In this document: positions 42,350 to 51,279 of the stretch, in pieces | Layout: each line of letters opens with the position of its first letter | Numbering within the stretch: the stretch's first letter is position 1 | From: RGIG1995 sp045658315 | Lineage (GTDB): Bacteria; Bacillota; Clostridia; Oscillospirales; CAG-272 | Direction: 5' to 3' | Length of the DNA: 64,000 nucleotides | Assembly (NCBI GenBank): GCA_045658315.1 | Contig: JAZOUV010000006.1 | Span: forward strand, 28,875-92,874 | Translations under genes and position numbers: made by a program | Notes under the pieces: model-generated | The model's input: the letters and a program-made list of their open reading frames with translations, nothing else | What the model was told of the DNA's origin: nothing | Databases searched by the model: none

Positions 42350-43114
42350 GTGGGCAGAATAATAACATTTGCAAACCAAAAAGGCGGAGTGGGAAAAACT
42401 ACATCGGCTGTAAATATAGCCGCCGAAGCAGGCATCGCAGGAAAAAAAGTCCTGCTTGTCGATAACGACCCCCAAGGCAACGCTACAAGCGGTGTCGGTC
42501 TCTTTAACAAAAAGAATCTCAATCATTCCACCTACACCACGATTATCGACCCCGACACTGTACGTTTATCTATCCAAAAAACTGCATACGAAAATCTGGA
42601 TATTATGCCCTCAAACATTAATCTCGCAGGTGCAGAAATTGAAATAATCGAGTTTAACGACAGACACAAGAGACTAAAAAACGCAATTGACCAAATAAAA
42701 GATGAATACGATTACATTTTTATTGACTGCCCCCCAACGCTCGGACTTCTGACAGTCAACGCCTTGGTTGCATCCGACGGAATTATCATCCCCATGCAAT
42801 GCGAATATTTTGCATTGGAGGGATTGGCTCAGCTTTCCGTTTCAATAAAAAAAGTTAAACAGATGTACAATCCCGCACTCGAACTTGTGGGCATACTTAT
42901 AACTATGTACAACGGAAGACTCAATCTGTCTGTACATGTTATGTCGGAACTGAAAAAATACTATTCCGACAAGCTTTTTAAAACGGTTATTGCAAGAAAC
43001 GTGCGACTCAGCGAAGCACCAAGCTACGGAAAACCCATTAAATATTTTGATAAGCACTCGAAAGGCTCTCAAGCCTATGCTGACGTTACACAAGAAATTT
43101 TTGAACGCATTTAA
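42350..43114 (+). CDS. soj: Chromosome partitioning ATPase Soj (ParA)
   Basis: A 254-residue Walker-type ATPase. The deviant Walker A KGGVGKTT is at residues 11-18; the YIFIDCPPTLGLLTVNAL block follows near 120. With Spo0J it moves origins and modulates DnaA. The start is GTG, 8 nt after AAAGGAG. spo0J starts 15 bp after it. Confidence 0.96.
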   Translation: MGRIITFANQKGGVGKTTSAVNIAAEAGIAGKKVLLVDNDPQGNATSGVGLFNKKNLNHSTYTTIIDPDTVRLSIQKTAYENLDIMPSNINLAGAEIEIIEFNDRHKRLKNAIDQIKDEYDYIFIDCPPTLGLLTVNALVASDGIIIPMQCEYFALEGLAQLSVSIKKVKQMYNPALELVGILITMYNGRLNLSVHVMSELKKYYSDKLFKTVIARNVRLSEAPSYGKPIKYFDKHSKGSQAYADVTQEIFERI

Positions 43115-43129
43115 AGAATAGAGGATATT

Positions 43130-44011
43130 ATGGCTAAAGAAAAAAAATCCGGCAGAGGACTTGACGCTATTTTTATAGACAATTATGAAGCCGAAGAAAA
43201 CACGGGTGATAGAATTAACACCCTCAGATTAAGCGAAATTGAACCTGAACCCACACAGCCGCGTTCAATTTTTGAACACGAACCCTTAGAAGAGCTTGCG
43301 GCTTCCATTGCGACCCACGGTCTTTTACAACCTATTATTGTAAGAGAGGGCAAAAACGGATATTACCGCATAGTTGCAGGTGAAAGACGCTGGAGAGCTT
43401 CAAAAATGGCAGGACTTGCTGAAGTTCCCGTTATTATAATTGATGCAGACGACAGAAAAGCGGCAGAGCTTTCACTCATCGAAAATCTCCAAAGAGAAAA
43501 CCTTAATCCGCTAGAAGAAGCGGAAGCATACAAGGCACTTATCGAGGAATATAACCTCACTCAAGAGGAAGTTTCTTCCAGAATTGGAAAAAGCAGGTCG
43601 GCAATTTCCAACACGATGCGTTTACTTAACCTTCCCGAAGCGGTTGTTCAGCTTGTAAAAGACAAAAAGCTCAGTGCGGGACACGCAAGGGCACTTTTAG
43701 GACTAAACGACAGTCAGTTGATTTGTACCGTTGCGGAAAAAGCGGTTGCAAAAGCACTTTCGGTAAGACAGGTAGAAGCCCTCGTTGATTCTTTAAACGG
43801 AAAAACGAAAAAGAACACCTTAACTCCGCCGAGCGCTGTTGAAGTAGATTACGTTGCAGAGCTTGAAAAAAGAGTTACCGAACAGATAGGCAGACTGTTT
43901 AAAATACACACAAAAGGAAAACGCAAAAAAATTGAAATAGAGTATAGTGACGAGCGAGATTTGGAAAACATAATAAAAAAGCTTTGCGGAAACACTTTTT
44001 TTGAAGATTGA
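43130..44011 (+). CDS. spo0J: Chromosome partitioning protein Spo0J (ParB)
   Basis: A 293-residue ParB CTPase clamp that binds the two parS sites upstream of soj. The N-terminal SGRGLDAIFIDN, PTQPRSIFEHEPLEELAASI and GERRWRASK (CTP site) are followed by the helix-turn-helix LTQEEVSSRIGKSRSAISNTMRLL and a C-terminal dimerisation domain. GAGGA precedes the ATG. It forms an operon with soj. Confidence 0.96.
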   Translation: MAKEKKSGRGLDAIFIDNYEAEENTGDRINTLRLSEIEPEPTQPRSIFEHEPLEELAASIATHGLLQPIIVREGKNGYYRIVAGERRWRASKMAGLAEVPVIIIDADDRKAAELSLIENLQRENLNPLEEAEAYKALIEEYNLTQEEVSSRIGKSRSAISNTMRLLNLPEAVVQLVKDKKLSAGHARALLGLNDSQLICTVAEKAVAKALSVRQVEALVDSLNGKTKKNTLTPPSAVEVDYVAELEKRVTEQIGRLFKIHTKGKRKKIEIEYSDERDLENIIKKLCGNTFFED

Positions 44012-44056
44012 CACCTTGATTTTGCAAAATTCTGATATATAATTGAGGTAAGATAT

Positions 44057-44518
44057 ATGAATTTCCCCGATTTTTCTTTTTTAACCGACTACCAAAAGTC
44101 TTCATTGACTATGATAGTTACATCTCTGCTGATAGGTATATTAGCAGCATCGGTAGCGATGCTGTACCGCCAACTCTTTTTGGGCGGTATTGTTCGCAAT
44201 ATTATCCAAAAGAAAGCCTTCTCCGAAGACACCGCACTTGCACTTGAGGAGTTAGGCTACAATCCGAAAAACATTTTATTAAGATTTGCACTCAGGAATA
44301 ATTCCACATTCACAAAGACAGTACACCGTACAACTGAACAACCGACACGTTATTTTATTCCCGAGGAAATAAAAGACAGAGAAGAAATCAGATTCCGCAA
44401 AAAAGGAAACAACTTTTTCGGAATTGTTCTTGCATTAATCGTATTTTTGCTCATTGCATTCATCTCACTTACGCTTATTCCTTGGTTTAAAGATGCAATA
44501 AGTAACATTTTCTCTTAA
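44057..44518 (+). CDS. Membrane protein of unknown function downstream of spo0J
   Basis: A 153-residue protein with two predicted transmembrane helices, at about residues 18-38 and 120-145, and a charged middle part of about 75 residues. I do not recognise a family. GAGGTAAG precedes the ATG, 45 bp after spo0J, and the MORN-repeat gene follows 21 bp later, so the three are probably one transcript. A resemblance in layout to clostridial DUF proteins next to parB is possible but unproven. Confidence 0.65.
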   Translation: MNFPDFSFLTDYQKSSLTMIVTSLLIGILAASVAMLYRQLFLGGIVRNIIQKKAFSEDTALALEELGYNPKNILLRFALRNNSTFTKTVHRTTEQPTRYFIPEEIKDREEIRFRKKGNNFFGIVLALIVFLLIAFISLTLIPWFKDAISNIFS

Positions 44519-44539
44519 AACCATTTTAGAGGTACAAAT

Positions 44540-45367
44540 ATGAATAACAGAAATCAAGCAACAAGACCTATAAGAAAAAAACAAAAGAAGGTCAACAAAA
44601 CGGGCAGACTATTACTTGTTATGGTAATAGCTTCGCTGATACTGGTAGGTATTATTTGCCTTGCAGGTTATATTATGGGCTACAGATACGTTAAAGTTGA
44701 CACAAACGACGGTATTATTAAATATTTTGGCACTGTCAGTGCCGACGGTACACTCAAAAAAGGTACAATCTATTTCTCAAACGGAAACAGAGGCTCCGTT
44801 GACGGTAAAACAAGTACTGTAACATACTCAAATGGGGATAAATATACCGGAGGACTTTCAAAACTTCAAAGAAGTGGCAGCGGTATACTTACGTTTGCTA
44901 ACGGAGACGTTTACGAAGGTAATTTTGAAAACAACAAATTTTCCGGTATGGGCGTCTTTAAGTATAAGAACGGTGATAAATACGAAGGAAATTACAAAAG
45001 CGGCCTTATGGACGGAAACGGCACTTACACCTGGGCTGACGGCACAAGCTATACCGGAGAGTTTAAAAGAAATATGCGTAACGGGCTCGGGAAGCTTACC
45101 ATTTCAGAGAATTTATACTACGAGGGCAGTTATGTAAACAACGCCAAAGAAGGTAAAGGTAAATACGTATTTGAAAACGGCGATGTATACGAAGGCGATT
45201 ACCAAAACGATGTCCGCACCGGAAACGGCACATACACCTGGTCCAACGGCGAAAGCTATACCGGTCAGTTTCTCAACAATGATATGCACGGCTACGGCAA
45301 ATACACTTGGCCAAGCGGTCGTGTCTATGAAGGTAATTTCTATCAGGGACAAATTGCAGTTGAATAA
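44540..45367 (+). CDS. Membrane-anchored MORN-repeat protein
   Basis: A 275-residue protein. A basic N-terminus (about 1-25) and one transmembrane helix (about 27-50) anchor it; the rest is outside the membrane and made of about seven tandem MORN repeats (YxGxFxxGxxxGxGxxxxxxG type), for example GDVYEGNFENNKFSGMGVF and GDKYEGNYKSGLMDGNGTY. MORN repeats form extended beta sheets, often binding lipids or proteins; the role in bacteria is largely unknown. GAGGTA precedes the ATG. A terminator follows. Confidence 0.88.
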   Translation: MNNRNQATRPIRKKQKKVNKTGRLLLVMVIASLILVGIICLAGYIMGYRYVKVDTNDGIIKYFGTVSADGTLKKGTIYFSNGNRGSVDGKTSTVTYSNGDKYTGGLSKLQRSGSGILTFANGDVYEGNFENNKFSGMGVFKYKNGDKYEGNYKSGLMDGNGTYTWADGTSYTGEFKRNMRNGLGKLTISENLYYEGSYVNNAKEGKGKYVFENGDVYEGDYQNDVRTGNGTYTWSNGESYTGQFLNNDMHGYGKYTWPSGRVYEGNFYQGQIAVE

Positions 45368-45391
45368 ATTTTATACACAATTTTGGAATAC

Positions 45392-45428
45392 AAAAAACTT
45401 GATGCGGATATGAAGCATCAAGTTTTTT
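45392..45428. terminator. Bidirectional terminator between convergent genes
   Basis: AAAAAACTTGATGC pairs with GCATCAAGTTTTTT, giving U-runs on both strands. It serves the MORN gene (+) and the DUF5722-like gene (-), whose stop codon overlaps it. Confidence 0.92.
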
Positions 45429-48400
45429 ATCTTTTTATTTTTGCCGTTCTCCGCCACAAAAGGAGTACTAAAGCCACGGATATTACAACCGTCAAAATCG
45501 GATATAAGTACCGTCTTATTTGCATTATAGCCTCATTTCCGTTTGACGGGGGAGCGTTAAATTCCAAAAGCTCTTCATCGCTATACTCTTGCGACAACGC
45601 TTCTACAGAAGATATGATTGCCTGCGGGCTGTCGTAATAGTTCTCGTCGGCATTGAATAAAATCTGCATCGAGTCAACCCTTCCTATGCCCGAAAACGCC
45701 GAAAAATCACAGTATATCTCCGTCCATACCGCTTCCTTGACTCTGCCTGTCAATTCGTAAATATCATTTCCCGATGTCAAAACCACGGTTATTTCTGCAT
45801 AATTAACATTTGTAGGCAAAGATGCAATGTTCAATTCAAAATGAAGTATAGGCGATCTTGACATATCATAAGGAGTTGCAAATTTCTTAACCACTCCCCT
45901 CGCCTCTCCCTCGGGAATATTTCCCAAACTTACCGAAAGAAGATCGCTTTTTCCCGAAAAATTATATCCGGCCGTCAATCGCTCAGTAAAACCGTAACGC
46001 TTCCACCCCGCAGCCCCTTCCGAAAATCTCGAAAACTCTATTTTCCCCTTTACGTCGGGGCGTGTCAGCATAATTTTTCCCGAAGATATGTTTCTTCTTA
46101 CAATGTTCTTGTTTAAAAATCCATCAATAACACTTTCCCATGTCGCAACCCCAAGTATTTCCGAAACAAAACCGCTTGCCGTCATAGACAAATTTGTGTC
46201 AACATACTTCATAGCGTCATTGTAATTACAGCTTCGGTCGGTAATATATGCAGATACAGCTGTATTCAACGCCCTGTAACAGCTATATATGTAATCAGCC
46301 GTTACATTTTCTTCGCTCATTGCCGAAAAATTACTCTTTTCAATTATTATATAATCTCTTACGAAATTATTATAACCTAACTCGGCAGTCTTCAAATAGT
46401 TTACTACAACTTCAATGTTCTTAAAACCTGCTCTGTCGGAAAAATACTCGTTCTTAAGCTCTGTGTCCTCATAAGAAAAGTAATCCTGTATATTTATGGG
46501 ATAAGGATTATGGGCAAGCCCCCAAGCTATATCACCCATTGATGATATGCAGCTGTTCAACGAATCAAGAAATGCCTTGTTGTCATACCGTGTAAACAAA
46601 TCAAAAGGCAACCCTCTGTTCCAGTTATCGTCGATATAAGTATACACCTCAACATAGGGCGAATACGACTTTGCGGCATTATATACCGTACGCAAGCCGT
46701 TTGCATACGAAGAAACAAACTCAGCCAAAGTCTTACTGCCCATATTGTAATTCTTTTTTGAATTGCCCACACTGTCACCGAAAACAAAGCGTGTTATATC
46801 GTTTTTAACACAGTATTTAGATGCAAAAAACTCGGTTATTGCACGTAAATACATAAGTCCCTGTCGGTCAGAGGTATTGTATGCACAGTAGTCCGAATCA
46901 AGCTCGGCATCCTTGTGTATCAACACTCGGTTCAAAGCCTCATTGCCTGTATCCGATACAACAAAAATAACAGTAACGTCTATATCCTTTTCGGCATAAT
47001 TCTCTATCATTGTATTCAGTGTATTAACATATTTCGTATTATAATAGAATAAATTGCCTCCACATTCAAATTTTCCGCCTCCGCTTGATTCGGATTCAAA
47101 AAACTTGCCTATATCTACCCACACAGCCGTATCCGATGCCCCAACCTCTTGCATAAAAGATATGCTCGTTCCACTGACACCCTTACCGCTTCGCTTTGCA
47201 GGAACAGATATTTCCTCCTTCACAAAGCTTTCGGGATTCGTTACACATTTAGAATCAGATATCGCCGCATATTCACCGTCTACCCTTAGTGCGACACTGT
47301 ATTTTTTGTGCAGAAACGCTCTCGCATCGCTTTTTTCGCCGTAATCTATGCGAAATATGAAATCATCTGACGTTACATTTGCTTTCGCAATAGGTTCTGC
47401 TGACAATAACGTCTCACGTGTTATACTGTCGCAAAACTCGTTTGCAAACAAGTACAGCTCTCCGCCTTCTCCCGTAAGATTATCTCTGTCAACACTCCCT
47501 CTGATTATTATTTCTTCCGTTCCTGCGTTCAACACACAAGTATCAATACCAACACCGTCATGCTCTCCCTCTATATACGCAGAATAAGGAGAAATCCCGT
47601 ATAACTGTACGGTTTCCAGTTTTACACCCTCAAATATCAGGCTTATTTCTTGTATATTATCTCCTCCAAGCGACAAATACACCGTACCAAAGCTTTTGCT
47701 GATATTTACAGCCTTAAAACTCTCCTCTCTGTACTCGTTTTCGCCCCTCTTTACCAAAAGTCTGACGTTTTGACACAACCCTTCCGTGTAAAAATCAACT
47801 CTCAGGCTGTTTGCATCACCCATATTTTTATAAGCAAAATTTTTTGAATCAAGCCTAAGCTCATCACCAACACCGTTTACTGTATTAATTCCTCCGGAAT
47901 AACTGCTCTTCCCTCCGGTAATATCATAATACTGAGCACCCAAAGAGGCAAAAAAATATGCATCTGCATTGTCTGACAAGGTTATACTGTCTATATAATA
48001 CTCAAAATCCGACGACGGCACACTCGGGCTTTCATAACTGACCGAAATTCTGATTTTATTTATTCTTTGCCTGTCTTCCCATTCGGACACATCAATAAAT
48101 ACACCATTCCAGCCACTACTCTTAATCTCGTCAGAAAAAACAAGTATATCCGCATCGGAATACAGCTCTGCTCTTATCCGATACTTGCTGTTCTCAACCC
48201 TCGTACAATTTACCGAGAGCATTATAACATCATACGATAACAGATCCAGAGGCTCAGAATAAGTCTTTTCAATATAAATTCTTTCACCGCTTAACGCATT
48301 ATTCGCCCTGACTATGAGACAACCGCCTCCGGTTAAAGGTTCATAAGGAAACGTCGGTATCTTTTCCGACAGAGTAACATTTACCCCGTCCATATCGGAA

Positions 48401-48573
48401 TCCCAGCCCTCATTTGTCTCCGAAAATACGTTCAGCATTCCGCTTTCCGCAGTCTTCAATGCGAAAGGACTTATATCATGTATAACTCGGGAATAATCTT
48501 CTTCGCCGTTTACCGTAAAACACAGCACGAAAAAAATAATCACCGTTGTTATTACAGCCAATATTTTCTTCAC
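45427..48573 (-). CDS. Large secreted, membrane-anchored DUF5722-like protein
   Basis: A 1048-residue surface protein. It has an N-terminal signal peptide (about 1-25), two or more beta-sandwich, carbohydrate-binding-like regions (about 60-400), a central domain at about 490-800 that resembles DUF5722, a putative TIM-barrel hydrolase-like family (FECGGNLFYYNTKYVNTLNTMI, EVYTYIDDNWNRG, IAWGLAHNPYPINIQDYF), a further beta domain (about 840-1000) and a C-terminal transmembrane helix with a basic tail. Enzymatic activity is unproven. GTG 48573 is chosen because GGGGG lies 6 nt upstream; a TTG 21 bp earlier has no SD. Confidence 0.72.
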   Translation of the reverse strand: MKKILAVITTVIIFFVLCFTVNGEEDYSRVIHDISPFALKTAESGMLNVFSETNEGWDSDMDGVNVTLSEKIPTFPYEPLTGGGCLIVRANNALSGERIYIEKTYSEPLDLLSYDVIMLSVNCTRVENSKYRIRAELYSDADILVFSDEIKSSGWNGVFIDVSEWEDRQRINKIRISVSYESPSVPSSDFEYYIDSITLSDNADAYFFASLGAQYYDITGGKSSYSGGINTVNGVGDELRLDSKNFAYKNMGDANSLRVDFYTEGLCQNVRLLVKRGENEYREESFKAVNISKSFGTVYLSLGGDNIQEISLIFEGVKLETVQLYGISPYSAYIEGEHDGVGIDTCVLNAGTEEIIIRGSVDRDNLTGEGGELYLFANEFCDSITRETLLSAEPIAKANVTSDDFIFRIDYGEKSDARAFLHKKYSVALRVDGEYAAISDSKCVTNPESFVKEEISVPAKRSGKGVSGTSISFMQEVGASDTAVWVDIGKFFESESSGGGKFECGGNLFYYNTKYVNTLNTMIENYAEKDIDVTVIFVVSDTGNEALNRVLIHKDAELDSDYCAYNTSDRQGLMYLRAITEFFASKYCVKNDITRFVFGDSVGNSKKNYNMGSKTLAEFVSSYANGLRTVYNAAKSYSPYVEVYTYIDDNWNRGLPFDLFTRYDNKAFLDSLNSCISSMGDIAWGLAHNPYPINIQDYFSYEDTELKNEYFSDRAGFKNIEVVVNYLKTAELGYNNFVRDYIIIEKSNFSAMSEENVTADYIYSCYRALNTAVSAYITDRSCNYNDAMKYVDTNLSMTASGFVSEILGVATWESVIDGFLNKNIVRRNISSGKIMLTRPDVKGKIEFSRFSEGAAGWKRYGFTERLTAGYNFSGKSDLLSVSLGNIPEGEARGVVKKFATPYDMSRSPILHFELNIASLPTNVNYAEITVVLTSGNDIYELTGRVKEAVWTEIYCDFSAFSGIGRVDSMQILFNADENYYDSPQAIISSVEALSQEYSDEELLEFNAPPSNGNEAIMQIRRYLYPILTVVISVALVLLLWRRTAKIKR

Positions 48574-48614
48574 GAAAAAGCCCCCTTTTTGCAAGCAATT
48601 CTTTCGTTAAATAA

Positions 48615-48643
48615 ATGATATCACAAAATTACGCATAAATCAA
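48615..48643 (-). promoter_or_regulatory. Promoter of the DUF5722-like gene
   Basis: Minus-strand TTGATT (48643-48638), 17-nt spacer, TATCAT (48620-48615). A moderate match, about 40 nt ahead of the start codon. Confidence 0.6.
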
Positions 48644-48693
48644 TACGGGACTATTATCGAAAAAAAGATTTTTTGCAAATTGTGTACATATTA

Positions 48694-48722
48694 TTGACAG
48701 TATTTTACAAAAGTAGTATAAT
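48694..48722 (+). promoter_or_regulatory. Consensus promoter of the DUF1846 gene
   Basis: TTGACA (48694-48699), 17-nt spacer, TATAAT (48717-48722). It is divergent from the DUF5722-like promoter. Confidence 0.88.
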
Positions 48723-48762
48723 AATTAGTGTTTTATTTTTGATTGTATAGGAGTTGAAACGT

Positions 48763-50250
48763 GTGAATCGAATCGGTTTTGATAACGATGAATACATAAG
48801 AAAGCAGTCCGAGCAAATTGCAAGAAGAATCTCGGAATTCGGCGGCAAGCTCTACCTCGAATTTGGCGGTAAGCTTTTTGATGACTATCACGCTGCCCGT
48901 GTTCTTCCCGGCTTTAAGCCCGACAGTAAGCTTCAGACACTCAAAAATATTGCAAAAGATGTCGAAATAGTTATCGTCATCAGCTCCTGCGATATCGAAA
49001 ACTCAAAAATCAGACGTGACATCGGTATTTCCTATGACAATGACGTTTTAAGACTTATTGATGCTTTCAGAGAATTCGGACTCTTTGTCGGAAGTGTTGT
49101 AATTTCAAAATACGATAATCAGCCCTCGGCAAAAAAATTCAGAGAAAGACTTGAAGCTCTCGGAGTTAAAACCTATGTACATTACCCCATTGTCGGCTAT
49201 CCCTATGACGTAAATCATATCGTAAGCCCTGACGGCTTCGGCAAAAATGAATATATTGAAACAGACAGACCCCTTGTTGTTGTAACAGCACCCGGTCCCG
49301 GAAGCGGTAAAATGGCTACCTGCCTTTCTCAGCTCTATCATGAAAACGAAAGAGGCATTAAAGCGGGTTACGCAAAATTCGAAACCTTCCCAATATGGAA
49401 TATTCCGCTTAAACACCCGGTCAACCTTGCATACGAAGCGGCTACCGCCGACCTTGACGATATAAATATGATAGACCCCTATCACCTTGATGCCTACGGA
49501 CAAACGGCCGTAAACTATAACAGAGATGTTGAAGTTTTCCCCGTCCTCAATGCTATCTTTGAGCACATCAAGGGTGAAAGTCCCTACAAATCCCCCACCG
49601 ATATGGGTGTAAATATGGCAGGCTGCTGCATCGTTGACGACGAGGTTGTTAAACAAGCCTCGAATCAGGAAATCATTCGCCGTTACTTTGCCGCACTTTG
49701 CGACCAGAGATACGGCAAGGTCAAGGCTTCGGTTGTTGAAAAAATTGAAGTCCTTATGAATCAGGCAAAAATTTCGACAGACGATAGAAGAACCGTAAAA
49801 ACCGCAATTAACCGTTCAATCGAAACCAACAACCAGCCAGCTGTTGCAATCGAACTTAACGACGGTAGAATCGTTACAGGAAAGACGTCAAAGCTTCTCG
49901 GTGCGGCAGCGGCAGCCCTGCTTAATGCAGTAAAAGCTCTTGCCGATCTGCCAAAGGAAACTATGATGATCGCCCCCGAAACAATTGAGCCTATTCAAAA
50001 ACTCAAAGTAAATACCTTGGGTAATCATAACCCCAGACTTCATACAGACGAAGCGTTAATTGCCCTTGCAATTTCCGCATCAACAGATGATGTTGCAAAA
50101 TTAGCTATGGAACAGCTTGAAAAATTACGCGGATGTCAGGCACATTCAACGGTTATTCTTTCGCCAATCGACAACGACGTCTACAGAAAGCTCGGCATTG
50201 ACCTCACCTGCGAGCCTCAGCACAATACCAAAAAACTCTACCATAAGTAA
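48763..50250 (+). CDS. DUF1846 (UPF0371) family protein
   Basis: A 495-residue cytoplasmic protein of the DUF1846 family, common in Clostridia and Lactobacillales. Its sequence is strongly conserved in type: RIGFDNDEYIRKQSEQIARRI at the start, APGPGSGKMATCLSQLYHE (a P-loop-like element) near residue 178, and the TDMGVNMAGCCIVDD block. The family has known structures, but the reaction is not established to my knowledge. GTG 48763 lies 9 nt after AGGAG; the upstream TTG 48754 touches the SD. Monocistronic. Confidence 0.9.
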   Translation: MNRIGFDNDEYIRKQSEQIARRISEFGGKLYLEFGGKLFDDYHAARVLPGFKPDSKLQTLKNIAKDVEIVIVISSCDIENSKIRRDIGISYDNDVLRLIDAFREFGLFVGSVVISKYDNQPSAKKFRERLEALGVKTYVHYPIVGYPYDVNHIVSPDGFGKNEYIETDRPLVVVTAPGPGSGKMATCLSQLYHENERGIKAGYAKFETFPIWNIPLKHPVNLAYEAATADLDDINMIDPYHLDAYGQTAVNYNRDVEVFPVLNAIFEHIKGESPYKSPTDMGVNMAGCCIVDDEVVKQASNQEIIRRYFAALCDQRYGKVKASVVEKIEVLMNQAKISTDDRRTVKTAINRSIETNNQPAVAIELNDGRIVTGKTSKLLGAAAAALLNAVKALADLPKETMMIAPETIEPIQKLKVNTLGNHNPRLHTDEALIALAISASTDDVAKLAMEQLEKLRGCQAHSTVILSPIDNDVYRKLGIDLTCEPQHNTKKLYHK

Positions 50251-50255
50251 TACTA

Positions 50256-50297
50256 AACGGAGACACCTTCCAAAAAAGTTGTCTCCGTTGTTTTTTT
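50256..50297 (+). terminator. Terminator of the DUF1846 gene
   Basis: AACGGAGACA pairs with TGTCTCCGTT, then GTTTTTTT. Confidence 0.9.
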
Positions 50298-50372
50298 ATT
50301 GCATTTTTCTATTTTAATATAAATCTATCGTTATCAGCATGTAAAAACAGCTATGAACGCTCAATTCAAAAA

Positions 50373-50453
50373 TCAAAACAATACTTCTGATGCCCTATTT
50401 ATGTACCCCGCCTCTGCAACCTCTACTGCATATTTCATATGGAGTATATTCAT
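50373..50453 (-). pseudogene. Truncated LysR-type regulator N-terminus
   Basis: On the minus strand an ATG at 50453, preceded by AAAGGGGA, opens a 26-codon frame that starts MNILHMKYAVEVAEAG, then INRASEVLF, and ends in TGA (50375-50373). This matches the first helices of LysR-family HTH domains in Clostridia, which would continue with an AQPNLS-type recognition helix. Nothing after the stop continues the family, so this is most likely the remnant of a deleted regulator. Confidence 0.6.
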
Positions 50454-50485
50454 AGAACCACGTCCCCTTTGACAGCTATATATCG

Positions 50486-51028
50486 TTAAAGCACAAAACT
50501 GTTATATTCATTTCCGTCAAGGTCTTTCCAAAACAACTTGTTACCTTCAAGTATCATATATGAGTGTTCCGAATTTTCCTTTGGAATAGAAACCGAGCCG
50601 GGATTTAAAATTGTTATGCCGTTTTCCTCGTAGCATTTCGGCACGTGTATATGCCCAAACAAAAGAACATCGCCTTTTTGTAAAGGCGGAAGCTTGTCGG
50701 GTCCGTACTTATGACCGTGAGTTGCATAAATCATTCTGTCACCCACAGTTATAATTCCGTAGTCCGCAAGAACGGGGAACTCGAGCACCATCTGGTCAAC
50801 CTCGGTATCACAGTTGCCCCTGACACACATTATTTTATCCTTAATATTATTTAAAAGCTCAATAACCCTTTTGGGTGCGTATTCCTTCGGCAAGTCATTT
50901 CTCGGTCCGTGATACAAAACATCGCCGAGAATCAAAAGCATGTCCGCCTTTTCTCTTTCAAATGCGGCAAGCAGTTTTTCGCAATAGTAAGCCGAACCGT
51001 GTATATCAGATGCTATAAGCCATTTCAT
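50486..51028 (-). CDS. yfcE: YfcE/MJ0936-family phosphodiesterase
   Basis: A 180-residue calcineurin-like phosphodiesterase. Metal ligands are seen in D8 and H10 (IASDIHG), GDVLYHGPRNDLP near residue 36, RGNCD near 95, THGHKYG and GHIHVPK. The GPRNDLP element and overall length match YfcE, active on artificial phosphodiesters; the natural substrate is not known. It has its own promoter upstream (51071-51099). Confidence 0.92.
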   Translation of the reverse strand: MKWLIASDIHGSAYYCEKLLAAFEREKADMLLILGDVLYHGPRNDLPKEYAPKRVIELLNNIKDKIMCVRGNCDTEVDQMVLEFPVLADYGIITVGDRMIYATHGHKYGPDKLPPLQKGDVLLFGHIHVPKCYEENGITILNPGSVSIPKENSEHSYMILEGNKLFWKDLDGNEYNSFVL

Positions 51029-51070
51029 ATTTAACCCTCTTGTTACTTTTTTTAGATTATTACTTACCTA

Positions 51071-51099
51071 AGTATAGCAAAAATCTCTGCTAAAGTCAA
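51071..51099 (-). promoter_or_regulatory. yfcE promoter
   Basis: Minus-strand TTGACT (51099-51094), 17-nt spacer, TATACT (51076-51071). Confidence 0.78.
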
Positions 51100-51171
51100 T
51101 AAAACCGCAAAAACAGCTCGTTTTCGCAACAAGATTATCGCAGCAGGGGTCTTTGCTCCTTTTCACAAAAT

Positions 51172-51206
51172 AAAACGGCCTTTCAAAATAAAAATCCGCC
51201 GTTTTT
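51172..51206. terminator. Hairpin with T-rich flanks upstream of yfcE
   Basis: AAAACGGC pairs with GCCGTTTT across a roughly 18-nt loop; U-runs occur on both strands. It may back up the thioesterase terminator next to it. Confidence 0.5.
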
Positions 51207-51240
51207 TACTTCTTCACCATTCACATTTACTTACTACTTT

Positions 51241-51277
51241 AAAGAATCCCGAATGCTGTCGCGTTCGGGATTCTTTT
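51241..51277. terminator. Terminator of the fba-thioesterase operon
   Basis: AAAGAATCCCGAA pairs with TTCGGGATTCTTT. It lies directly downstream of the thioesterase stop on the minus strand. Confidence 0.8.
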
Positions 51278-51279
51278 GT

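Noticed and set aside
44008..44043. TTGATT-N16-TATAAT just before the 153-aa gene
   Set aside because: The predicted transcript start would fall within the ribosome-binding site, so it would give an untranslatable leader; co-transcription with spo0J is simpler.
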